Part shown: in pieces, positions 1 through 7,238 of the stretch | Layout of the letters: each line of letters starts with the position of its first letter | How positions within the stretch are numbered: position 1 is the stretch's first letter | Assembly: GCA_905372445.1 (NCBI GenBank) | Contig: CAJPPF010000091.1 | Span: 1-8,975, forward strand | Direction of reading: 5' to 3' | DNA from: an uncultured Prevotella sp. | GTDB taxonomy: Bacteria > Bacteroidota > Bacteroidia > Bacteroidales > Bacteroidaceae | DNA length: 8,975 nt | The notes under the pieces: model-generated | Seen by the model: the letters and a program-made list of their open reading frames with translations, nothing else | Told to the model about the DNA's origin: nothing | Database searches by the model: none | Program-made: the position numbers and the translations under genes

Positions 1-2
1 AA

Positions 3-65
3 ACAGTACCGCGGTCTATTGAGCGATTGTGGTTCAACGCCGACGAACTAATATTAATCAAATAA
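3..65 (+). CDS. Possible C-terminal tail of an upstream gene (5' end outside window)
   Basis: From position 3 a frame is open to a TAA at 63-65, giving about 20 residues ending WFNADELILIK, which looks protein-like. It stops 53 nt before the rpsA promoter, a sensible place for an upstream gene to end. The assignment is weak. Frame 1 is also open from position 1 to a TAA at 49-51, and on the minus strand a frame runs from an ATG at 79-77 off the left edge. With so few codons these cannot be separated. No family is recognised and no terminator hairpin follows. The stretch 66-118 is A/T-rich and shows nothing else. Confidence 0.3.
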   Translation, partial: TVPRSIERLWFNADELILIK

Positions 66-118
66 AACGAAAACAACATGGCGATTTTCACATTATAAAA
101 TAAAATATCAGGCAAAAG

Positions 119-150
119 TTTGGCAGAACAAAGAAAAAGACGTACCTTTG
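119..150 (+). promoter_or_regulatory. Bacteroidota-type promoter of rpsA
   Basis: A TTTG -33 element at 119-122 and a TACCTTTG -7 element at 143-150 are separated by 20 nt. This matches the Bacteroidota consensus TTTG-N19-21-TAnnTTTG recognised by the primary sigma factor of this phylum. The transcript should start around 155-158, leaving a leader of roughly 115 nt before the rpsA ATG. Both boxes are full matches, fitting a highly expressed ribosomal protein gene. Confidence 0.85.
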
Positions 151-156
151 CATCCG

Positions 157-271
157 ATTTGAGTCACACCTGAGCTCTGGGCAACTGGGGCTTGGGGTAT
201 AGTGTGCTCTTATCATAGAATTAATCAACATAAAGTCCAACTTTATTAATTACAAAACACTTATTATTTTT
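157..271 (+). promoter_or_regulatory. Structured 5' leader of rpsA, candidate autoregulatory element
   Basis: The leader can fold into two hairpins. The first lies almost at the predicted 5' end. GAG 161-163 pairs with CTC 207-209, T164 is bulged, CACA 165-168 pairs with TGTG 203-206, and after a one-sided internal loop (197-202) CCTGAGCTC 169-177 pairs with GGGCTTGGG 188-196 over a 10-nt loop, with G-U pairs included. The second is ATAAAGT 230-236 with ACTTTAT 240-246 over a 3-nt loop. The last 25 nt before the ATG are A/U-rich with no Shine-Dalgarno sequence. In E. coli, S1 represses its own mRNA through a folded leader lacking a strong Shine-Dalgarno. A parallel role here is inference from position and shape only. 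Confidence 0.55.
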
Positions 272-2047
272 ATGGCAGATTTTAAGAACATTCAGCCTCT
301 CAACGACTTCAATTGGGAAGAGTTTGAGAATGGCTCGGCTGTAGGTGTCAGTAAAGAAGATCAGGCTAAGGCCTACGACGAGACACTTAACAAGGTAGCA
401 GACCATCAGGTTGTTGATGGTACAGTTATCTCAGTTGACAAGAAGGAAGTAATCGTTAACATCGGTTACAAGAGCGACGGTATTATCCCTGCTTCAGAGT
501 TCCGTTACAACCCAGACCTCAAGGTAGGCGACGTTGTTGAAGTTTACGTTGAGAATCAGGAAGACCGCAAGGGTCAGCTCGTTCTTTCACACAAGAAGGC
601 TCGCTTGAGCAAGAGTTGGGATCGCGTTAACGCTGCTCTCGATGCAAACGAAATCGTACAGGGTTACATCAAGTGCCGCACTAAGGGTGGTATGATCGTT
701 GATGTATTCGGTATCGAGGCATTCCTTCCTGGTAGCCAGATTGATGTTCATCCTATACGCGACTACGACGTATTCGTAGGTAAGACCATGGAATTCAAGA
801 TTGTAAAGATCAATCAGGAATTCAAGAATGTGGTTGTTTCTCACAAGGCACTTATCGAGGCAGAGCTCGAGGCACAGAAGAAAGAGATTATCAGCAAGCT
901 CGAAAAAGGTCAGATTCTCGAAGGTACTGTTAAGAACATCACTTCTTACGGTGTATTCGTTGACCTCGGTGGTGTTGACGGACTCATTCACATCACAGAC
1001 CTCTCTTGGGGTCGCGTAAGTGATCCAAAAGAAGTGGTAGAGCTTGATCAGAAAATTAATGTTGTAATCCTCGACTTTGATGACGAGAAGAAACGTATCG
1101 CTCTTGGTCTCAAGCAGCTCACTCCACACCCATGGGAGGCACTTGACGCAAGCCTCAACGTAGGTGATAAGATCAAGGGTAAGGTTGTTGTCATCGCTGA
1201 TTATGGTGCATTCGTAGAGGTAGCACCGGGCGTTGAGGGTCTTATCCACGTATCAGAGATGTCATGGAGCCAGCACCTACGTTCAGCTCAAGACTTCCTC
1301 CACGTTGGTGATGAGATTGAAGCCGTAATTCTCACACTCGACCGCGACGAGCGCAAAATGTCACTCGGTATCAAGCAGCTCAAGGAAGATCCTTGGGAGA
1401 ATATCGAGACAAAGTACCCACAAGGTTCTAAACACACTGCAAAGGTGCGCAACTTTACAAACTTCGGTATATTCGTAGAGCTTGAAGAAGGTGTTGATGG
1501 TCTTATCCACATCTCTGATCTCTCTTGGACAAAGAAAGTTAAGCACCCATCAGAATTTACACAGGTAGGAGCAGACATAGATGTTGTCGTTCTCGATATC
1601 GACAAGGACAACCGTCGTCTCTCTCTCGGTCACAAGCAGCTCGAGGACAATCCTTGGGACACATACGAGACAATCTACACACCAGGTTCTGTTCACACCG
1701 GTAAGATTAACGAGATGATGGACAAGGGTGCAACTATCCTACTCAACGAAGGTGGTGAGGGATTTGCTACTCCAAAGCACCTTGTTAAGGAAGACGGCAC
1801 TCAGGCACAGCCAGGCGAGGAGCTCGAGTTCAAGGTAATTGAGTTCGTTAAGGACACGAAGCGCATCATCCTCTCTCACAGCCGCACATTCGAGGCAGAG
1901 AAGGAATCTGACAAGGCTGCACGCAAGCCACGCGCATCAAAGAAGAATGACGAGCAGGCACAGGTTAACAACGTTGCTGCCGGCACATCACTCGGTGACA
2001 TCGACGTTCTTGCAGCACTTAAGGCTCAGTTCGAGAAAGGCGAGTAA
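272..2047 (+). CDS. rpsA: 30S ribosomal protein S1
   Basis: Ribosomal protein S1 (bS1) binds mRNA on the 30S subunit and helps place it for initiation. The 591 residues contain six S1 (OB-fold) domains at roughly 45-108, 126-192, 213-282, 298-369, 385-455 and 472-537. Domains 3-5 are the most canonical, each with a YG/FG-x-FV core and a GLIH-[IV]-S/T-[DE]-[LM]-SW motif. Domain 6 is degenerate. Short linkers ending domains 3, 4 and 5 share a KQL-x4-PW pattern. The C-terminus (about 540-591) is a charged tail outside the domains. Length is slightly above the 557 residues of E. coli S1. The ATG at 272 is the first in-frame start after the promoter and has no Shine-Dalgarno, normal for the phylum. 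Lys codons are almost all AAG, consistent with high expression. A terminator follows directly, so the gene is probably monocistronic. Confidence 0.97.
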   Translation: MADFKNIQPLNDFNWEEFENGSAVGVSKEDQAKAYDETLNKVADHQVVDGTVISVDKKEVIVNIGYKSDGIIPASEFRYNPDLKVGDVVEVYVENQEDRKGQLVLSHKKARLSKSWDRVNAALDANEIVQGYIKCRTKGGMIVDVFGIEAFLPGSQIDVHPIRDYDVFVGKTMEFKIVKINQEFKNVVVSHKALIEAELEAQKKEIISKLEKGQILEGTVKNITSYGVFVDLGGVDGLIHITDLSWGRVSDPKEVVELDQKINVVILDFDDEKKRIALGLKQLTPHPWEALDASLNVGDKIKGKVVVIADYGAFVEVAPGVEGLIHVSEMSWSQHLRSAQDFLHVGDEIEAVILTLDRDERKMSLGIKQLKEDPWENIETKYPQGSKHTAKVRNFTNFGIFVELEEGVDGLIHISDLSWTKKVKHPSEFTQVGADIDVVVLDIDKDNRRLSLGHKQLEDNPWDTYETIYTPGSVHTGKINEMMDKGATILLNEGGEGFATPKHLVKEDGTQAQPGEELEFKVIEFVKDTKRIILSHSRTFEAEKESDKAARKPRASKKNDEQAQVNNVAAGTSLGDIDVLAALKAQFEKGE

Positions 2048-2070
2048 TTAGATTACACCTTATTATATAT

Positions 2071-2108
2071 AAAGGATCAATCCGTATGGATTGGTCCTTT
2101 TATTGTTT
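2071..2108 (+). terminator. Rho-independent terminator after rpsA
   Basis: AAAGGATCAATCC (2071-2083) pairs with GGATTGGTCCTTT (2088-2100) over a GTAT loop. This gives a 13-bp stem with one T-G pair, followed by a T-rich run (TTATTGTTT). It lies 23 nt past the rpsA stop codon and separates rpsA from rho. Confidence 0.9.
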
Positions 2109-2113
2109 AATCA

Positions 2114-2164
2114 TAATGACGAATGGTAGGTGAAGATACCGGTTTGGGTTGATTATTGTCATTA
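2114..2164. repeat. Imperfect nested inverted repeat in the rpsA-rho gap
   Basis: TAATGAC (2114-2120) is the inverse of GTCATTA (2158-2164). Inside it GGTA (2125-2128) can pair with TACC (2137-2140). It lies 60-110 bp upstream of the rho -7 box and downstream of the rpsA terminator, so it would be double-stranded DNA upstream of the rho promoter rather than part of the rho leader. The arms are short in an A/T-rich region and could be chance. The rest of the gap (2165-2200) shows no gene. Confidence 0.25.
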
Positions 2165-2200
2165 AAAAACATTAAATCGGGAATTAATTATACAGCCAGA

Positions 2201-2232
2201 CTGCAATATTAAAAATATATTTCTTATCTTTG
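2201..2232 (+). promoter_or_regulatory. Promoter of the rho-uvrA-GT2 unit
   Basis: A full -7 match, TATCTTTG, lies at 2225-2232. At the correct 20-nt spacing upstream the sequence is CTGC (2201-2204), a poor match to TTTG, so the -33 element is weak and the promoter may be moderate or activator-assisted. Transcription should begin near 2238-2241, leaving a leader of about 100 nt before the preferred rho start. The long in-frame opening begins with a TTG that overlaps this -7 box, so that codon cannot be a start on this transcript. Confidence 0.7.
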
Positions 2233-2282
2233 CAGTGCAATATACAAAGGAAGTCCACAAGACTGACAATGAAAAGCAAACC

Positions 2283-2314
2283 AAAGGCCCTTCTATTCCA
2301 GAAGACCTTTTCTT
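2283..2314 (+). promoter_or_regulatory. Terminator-like hairpin in the rho leader
   Basis: AAAGG (2283-2287) pairs with CCTTT (2306-2310) and CTTCT (2290-2294) with AGAAG (2300-2304), around the 5-nt loop ATTCC. A CC/A internal loop joins the two helices. The 3' arm runs into a T-rich stretch (TTTTCTT, 2308-2314), the shape of a weak intrinsic terminator. It sits between the predicted transcription start and the rho start codon. Rho autoregulates by premature termination in E. coli. Attenuation here is inference, and the short helices make it tentative. Confidence 0.35.
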
Positions 2315-2340
2315 ATAATCACAATATATTTTATATATCA

Positions 2341-4356
2341 ATGTATCGCAAAGACGAATTGGAGTCTAAAAGCCGTGAAGAGCTTGTAGACCTTGCAAAC
2401 GAATTTGGTGTGGAGTACAAAAAAAATACTACTGACACAGACCTTGTATACGGAATCCTCGACCGACAGGCTGAGGTAGAAGGTCAGCGTAATCCTCTTG
2501 GCACCAAGCGTAAGCGCACAAGAATAGAAAAACAAGCTCCCGACAGAGTTTACAGCATAAATGGAAAGGATGGGGAAAACCCTGACACCAAAGAGAATAA
2601 AAAAAAGAAAACGAAAGAGATGCCATTATTCAATGAAGAGTTTAAAACTACAGCAGAGGAGGAAAAACCTGTAGAAAAACCTGAACAACAAGAAAACACA
2701 CCTAAGAAAAAACAGAAGGACAAGGCTGCAGCGGAAGAGTTGACGCCCGAGGAGGAACTCGCAAAGATATCAAAGCACCGTGGACGCAAGACAAAGCGTG
2801 AATTAGAGCTTATTGCTATAATTGAAGCAAATAAACAAAAGGAAGACACCAGTGAAGAAGAAAAACAGGAAACAATGGAAGAACAAAAACCTAAAGAGGA
2901 AACTACAGAACAACCTTTAGAGCAGAATATCGAGGAAACTCCTGTTGAAAATGTTGCTGATATGCTGCAGAGAAGTCTTAACCGCCAAAACATTCAGCCT
3001 GAAGCAGAGAATGATAAAAGCACAATGGACGAGGATGGTTTCTGGTTGGACGACCCGAATGATGGAACAGACTTTATCCCAGTCATTGATATTCCTATCG
3101 AGGACAGTGAAATGACTCCTACATACGACATCTTCGACAATCCAGTAAACATTGGAATTAAGGAAGATATGCGTATGACACGACAGGAAAAAGCACAGAA
3201 AGAATCTGTAGCACATGCGAAACCTGCGTATTCTTTCGACGATATCATTGAAGCAAACGGTGTGATGGAATTGCTTAATGACGGCTATGGATTCCTGCGT
3301 TCAAGCGACTATAACTACCTCTCTTCACCTGACGACGTATACGTTGCAACGAATATTATAAAGAAATATGGTCTTAAGACAGGTGATGTAGTACAAGGTA
3401 AGGTACGCCCTCCGAAGGAAGGAGAGAAATACTTCCCACTGACAAGCATAGAAATGATCAATGGGCGTGTGCCTCAGGAGATTCGCGATCGTGTACCATT
3501 CGAGCATCTTACACCACTATTCCCTGATGAGAAATTCACTCTATGTGGCGACATAAAGACAACAAACCTCAGTACTCGCATTGTCGATCTCTTCTCTCCT
3601 ATCGGAAAAGGACAGCGTGCTCTTATCGTAGCACAGCCAAAGACGGGTAAGACGATTCTCATGAAGGACATCGCAAATGCCATCGCGGCAAATCATCCGG
3701 AGGCTTATCTTATGATGCTACTCATCGACGAACGACCAGAGGAAGTGACAGATATGGCACGTACTGTAAATGCAGAGGTTATTGCCTCTACATTCGACGA
3801 ACCAGCAGAGCGTCACGTAAAGATTGCCGGCTTGGTACTCGAGAAAGCAAAGCACCTCGTAGAGTGTGGTCATGATGTCGTAATATTCCTTGACTCTATC
3901 ACTCGTCTGGCTCGTGCATACAATACGGTAGCACCTGCATCAGGTAAAGTTCTCACTGGTGGTGTTGATGCCAACGCCCTACAGAAACCAAAGCGGTTCT
4001 TTGGTGCTGCACGTAATATTGAGGGTGGCGGCTCGCTAACAATCATTGCTACAGCTCTTATCGATACTGGCTCAAAGATGGACGAGGTGATATTCGAGGA
4101 ATTCAAGGGCACCGGAAACATGGAACTTCAGCTTGATCGCAGTCTGAGCAATAAGCGTATATTCCCGTCTGTCAACCTCGTTCAGTCAAGTACACGCCGC
4201 GATGACCTGCTTCTTGACAAGACTACACTTGATAGAATGTGGATTCTTCGTAAACATATTGCTGACATGACGGCTCTTGAAGCTATGGATACTATTCATA
4301 ACAGCATGGAGCGCACGCACGACAACGATGAGTTTCTGCTTTCAATGAATAGCTAA
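2341..4356 (+). CDS. rho: Transcription termination factor Rho with long disordered insertion
   Basis: Rho is a hexameric RNA-dependent ATPase that threads nascent RNA and releases RNA polymerase. From ATG 2341 the product is 671 residues, against 419 in E. coli. In order: an N-terminal helical Rho_N module (about 1-43); a low-complexity Lys/Glu/Gln-rich insertion (about 45-300); a cold-shock-like RNA-binding domain with GYGFLR (315-320) and RPPKEGEKYFPL (356-367); and the ATPase core. The core shows the P-loop QPKTGKT (432-438), LLIDERPEEVTDM (460-472), VIFLDSITRLARAYN (514-528), a GGVDANALQKPKRFFGAARN stretch and the C-terminal QSSTRRDDLLL. All catalytic landmarks are present. The 2341 start is chosen because MYRKDELESKSREELVDLA opens like other Rho_N domains. 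An in-frame ATG at 2269 would add 24 residues. uvrA follows after 46 nt. Confidence 0.95.
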   Translation: MYRKDELESKSREELVDLANEFGVEYKKNTTDTDLVYGILDRQAEVEGQRNPLGTKRKRTRIEKQAPDRVYSINGKDGENPDTKENKKKKTKEMPLFNEEFKTTAEEEKPVEKPEQQENTPKKKQKDKAAAEELTPEEELAKISKHRGRKTKRELELIAIIEANKQKEDTSEEEKQETMEEQKPKEETTEQPLEQNIEETPVENVADMLQRSLNRQNIQPEAENDKSTMDEDGFWLDDPNDGTDFIPVIDIPIEDSEMTPTYDIFDNPVNIGIKEDMRMTRQEKAQKESVAHAKPAYSFDDIIEANGVMELLNDGYGFLRSSDYNYLSSPDDVYVATNIIKKYGLKTGDVVQGKVRPPKEGEKYFPLTSIEMINGRVPQEIRDRVPFEHLTPLFPDEKFTLCGDIKTTNLSTRIVDLFSPIGKGQRALIVAQPKTGKTILMKDIANAIAANHPEAYLMMLLIDERPEEVTDMARTVNAEVIASTFDEPAERHVKIAGLVLEKAKHLVECGHDVVIFLDSITRLARAYNTVAPASGKVLTGGVDANALQKPKRFFGAARNIEGGGSLTIIATALIDTGSKMDEVIFEEFKGTGNMELQLDRSLSNKRIFPSVNLVQSSTRRDDLLLDKTTLDRMWILRKHIADMTALEAMDTIHNSMERTHDNDEFLLSMNS

Positions 4357-4402
4357 ACAGGCTGTATAATCAACTTTTACAGTCATAAAAGAATAATATC
4401 AG

Positions 4403-7225
4403 TTGAGTAACTATATAGAAATTAAGGGAGCACGGGTTAATAATCTAAAGAAAGTAAGCCTCAAGATCCCAAGAAATAAACTTATCGTGATTGCCGGAGT
4501 CAGTGGCTCTGGCAAGTCATCTCTGGCCTTCGACACATTATATGCCGAAGGTCAGCGCCGTTATGTAGAGTCACTTTCGAGCTATGCCCGCCAGTTTCTC
4601 GGCAGAATGGGAAAGCCTGAGTGCGACTACATAAAAGGTCTGCCACCGGCTATTGCCATAGAACAGAAGGTTATTTCACGTAATCCGCGATCTACGGTAG
4701 GCACATCAACAGAGATTTATGAGTACCTTAGACTCCTTTTTGCGCGCATCGGCCACACGTTCTCACCTATCAGCGGTGAGGAAGTGAAACGTCATTCAGG
4801 AGAAGATATCGTAGAATACGTAATGAGTCATACGGAGGGCGAACGGTATGTTGTACTTGCTCCGCTGAACATTGTAAAAGGTCGTACACTCACACGCCAG
4901 CTTGATGCAAAGAAGCAACAAGGTTATGCACGTATTTGCTACAACAATGATTTTATACGTATTGATGATTTCATTGAGCAGAATACAGACATAGACTCTA
5001 TCAACCCGGAAGAAATTTACATTGTTGTAGACCGTCTGTCCGTGTCGGAAGAGAAAGCGATAATCTCTCGTCTGCTTGATACTGTAGAGACAGCCTTTTT
5101 TGAAGGAGACGGTATATGTAAGCTGTTGTTTACAGAGACAGGTGAAACTCACGAATTCTCCACGAGGTTCGAAGCTGACGGAATAACCTTCGAGATTCCT
5201 TCAGATAATATGTTTGCCTTTAACTCTCCTGCAGGTGCTTGTCCTACATGCGAAGGATTTGGAAAAATTGTGGATATTGACGAGAAACTTGTCATACCTA
5301 ATCCTTCACTATCTGTCTACGACGGTTGTGTTCAATGTTGGCACGGCGAGAAGATAGGAATGTGGAAAGATGAGTTCTGTCGTATAGCAGCAAAGGATAA
5401 CTTCCCTATATTTACACCTTATTTTGAGCTGACACAAAAGCAAAAAGACTGGCTTTGGCACGGTTTGCCATCAGACAAGAAGCGAAGCAAAGAGGAGCAA
5501 GTAAATATTGATGCCTTCTTCCAGATGGTTAAGGACAATCAATATAAAATTCAATATCGTGTTATGCTAAGCCGTTTCCGCGGAAAGACTATATGTCCGG
5601 AATGTCATGGAACACGGCTGAAGAACGAGGCTACATGGGTTAAGGTAGCAGGAAAGAGCATCACGGAACTTGTAGAGATGCCTATAAACGAACTGAAAAT
5701 ATGGTTCGACAACATTGAACTGACAGAACACGATGCAAAGGTAGGGAAGCGACTTCTTACAGAAATAAGCAATCGGTTGCAGTTTCTTCTCAACGTTGGT
5801 CTTGGTTATCTGACGCTTAACCGTCCGTCAAATACATTATCAGGCGGTGAGAGCCAGCGCATAAACCTCACCACATCACTTGGCTCTTCGCTTGTAGGAA
5901 GTCTTTATATACTTGATGAGCCAAGTATCGGACTACACAGTCGCGACACAGCCCAGCTGATTGGCGTATTGAAAGAACTGCGTGATCTGGGCAATACCGT
6001 TGTTGTAGTAGAGAACGATGAAGAGATGCTTCGGGCAGCAGACTACATTATTGATGTAGGACCTGACGCCGGCAGATTGGGCGGAGAAATTGTCTTTGAG
6101 GGTTCAAAGGATGTTTTAGAGGAAAATAACGATACACTGCTGCAACAATACCCGCGTTCACACACCATTCAATATCTAACTCATAACGAGGAAATCAATG
6201 TTCCTACATCTCGTCGCTCATGGAATCACTTCATTGAAGCCCGCCAATGCCTGATGAATAACCTTAAGGGCATAAATGCAAAGTTTCCTTTGAATGTCAT
6301 GAATGTAGTGACCGGAGTAAGCGGAAGCGGCAAGTCGTCGCTGATAAAGGGCATCCTCTACCCTGCCTTGAAGCGACAACTTGGCGAAGTATGCGATGCT
6401 CCCGGCGAGTACGCAGGACTTTCAGGTGACATAGAAAAGATAAAACATGTTGAGTTCGTTGACCAGAATCCTATAGGAAAGAGCACTCGTTCAAATCCTG
6501 CAACGTATGTGAAGGCTTATGATGCCATACGTCAGTTATTTGCCGAACAGCAACTTTCAAAACAGTTAGGATTCACTCCACAGTATTTCTCCTTTAATAC
6601 CGACGGCGGACGATGCGAGGAATGTAAAGGCAGTGGCGTGATTACTGTAGAGATGCAGTTCATGGCTGACTTGGAACTCGTATGTGATGTCTGTCATGGA
6701 AAGCGCTTCAAAAATGATATCCTCGAAGTAAGATACGAAGGAAAGAATATAAATGATGTGCTCGAGATGACTGTAAGTGAGGCTATTGAGTTCTTCAGTC
6801 AAAACAATCAGAAGGTCATTGTCGACCGTATGAAACCTCTTGCATCTGTCGGTCTGGGTTATATCAAGCTCGGTCAGAGTTCATCAACGCTCTCCGGAGG
6901 CGAGAACCAACGTGTAAAGCTTGCATATTATCTAGGACAGGAACAACACGATCCGACCCTATTCATTTTTGATGAACCGACCACAGGCTTGCATTTCCAT
7001 GATATCCGTAGACTGTTGGAAGCATTCAACTCATTAATTGAACGCGGTCACACAGTGCTTGTCATCGAGCATAATATGGATATCATAAAATGTGCCGACC
7101 ATGTAATAGACCTTGGTCCCGAAGGCGGTAACGCAGGTGGGCAGATAATCTTCGAAGGAACACCAGAGCAACTCGCAGAATGTAAAGACAGTGTCACCGG
7201 ACAGTTTCTTAAAGAGAAACTATAA
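4403..7225 (+). CDS. uvrA: UvrABC excinuclease subunit A, damage-sensing ATPase
   Basis: UvrA dimers scan DNA for bulky lesions and load UvrB in nucleotide excision repair. The 940 residues match family length. Seen in order: Walker A1 GVSGSGKSS (32-40), UvrB-binding region (about 125-245), CxxC pairs at 280/283, 309/312 and 398/401, signature 1 LSGGESQR (479-486), Walker B1 LYILDEPSIGLH (501-512), Walker A2 GVSGSGKSS (638-646), the DNA-binding zinc finger C738/C741/C761/C764, signature 2 LSGGENQR (830-837), Walker B2 FIFDEPTTGLH (854-864) and H-loop His890. Two oddities: Asn538 stands where the first ATPase domain usually has the switch His, and the usual CPxC about 20 residues before C280 is absent. 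The start is TTG: an in-frame TAA at 4394-4396 bars anything upstream, and the next Met lies beyond Walker A1. No promoter is seen, so it is probably co-transcribed with rho. Confidence 0.96.
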   Translation: MSNYIEIKGARVNNLKKVSLKIPRNKLIVIAGVSGSGKSSLAFDTLYAEGQRRYVESLSSYARQFLGRMGKPECDYIKGLPPAIAIEQKVISRNPRSTVGTSTEIYEYLRLLFARIGHTFSPISGEEVKRHSGEDIVEYVMSHTEGERYVVLAPLNIVKGRTLTRQLDAKKQQGYARICYNNDFIRIDDFIEQNTDIDSINPEEIYIVVDRLSVSEEKAIISRLLDTVETAFFEGDGICKLLFTETGETHEFSTRFEADGITFEIPSDNMFAFNSPAGACPTCEGFGKIVDIDEKLVIPNPSLSVYDGCVQCWHGEKIGMWKDEFCRIAAKDNFPIFTPYFELTQKQKDWLWHGLPSDKKRSKEEQVNIDAFFQMVKDNQYKIQYRVMLSRFRGKTICPECHGTRLKNEATWVKVAGKSITELVEMPINELKIWFDNIELTEHDAKVGKRLLTEISNRLQFLLNVGLGYLTLNRPSNTLSGGESQRINLTTSLGSSLVGSLYILDEPSIGLHSRDTAQLIGVLKELRDLGNTVVVVENDEEMLRAADYIIDVGPDAGRLGGEIVFEGSKDVLEENNDTLLQQYPRSHTIQYLTHNEEINVPTSRRSWNHFIEARQCLMNNLKGINAKFPLNVMNVVTGVSGSGKSSLIKGILYPALKRQLGEVCDAPGEYAGLSGDIEKIKHVEFVDQNPIGKSTRSNPATYVKAYDAIRQLFAEQQLSKQLGFTPQYFSFNTDGGRCEECKGSGVITVEMQFMADLELVCDVCHGKRFKNDILEVRYEGKNINDVLEMTVSEAIEFFSQNNQKVIVDRMKPLASVGLGYIKLGQSSSTLSGGENQRVKLAYYLGQEQHDPTLFIFDEPTTGLHFHDIRRLLEAFNSLIERGHTVLVIEHNMDIIKCADHVIDLGPEGGNAGGQIIFEGTPEQLAECKDSVTGQFLKEKL

Positions 7226-7238
7226 GAAATATAATTGT

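Noticed and set aside
587..1249. Long antisense reading frame (220 codons) opposite rpsA
   Set aside because: It lies wholly inside a certain gene, has no family resemblance or promoter, and results from the biased codon use of rpsA.
2230..2340. Rho start at TTG 2230
   Set aside because: The TTG overlaps the TATCTTTG -7 box, so it lies upstream of the predicted transcript start. The conserved N-terminus begins at 2341.
2550..2993. Antisense reading frame rich in Ser/Phe/Cys opposite the Rho insertion
   Set aside because: Its composition is the mirror image of Lys/Glu codons in the low-complexity region; there is no start context or family match.
4357..4402. Separate promoter or terminator between rho and uvrA
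   Set aside because: No TAnnTTTG box is present. The only hairpin (CTGTA/TACAG, 12-nt loop) is too weak, so co-transcription is the simpler reading.
7191..7238. Glycosyltransferase start at GTG 7191 inside uvrA
   Set aside because: The extra 16 residues overlap uvrA coding sequence out of frame and add nothing to the GT2 fold, which begins directly at ATG 7239.
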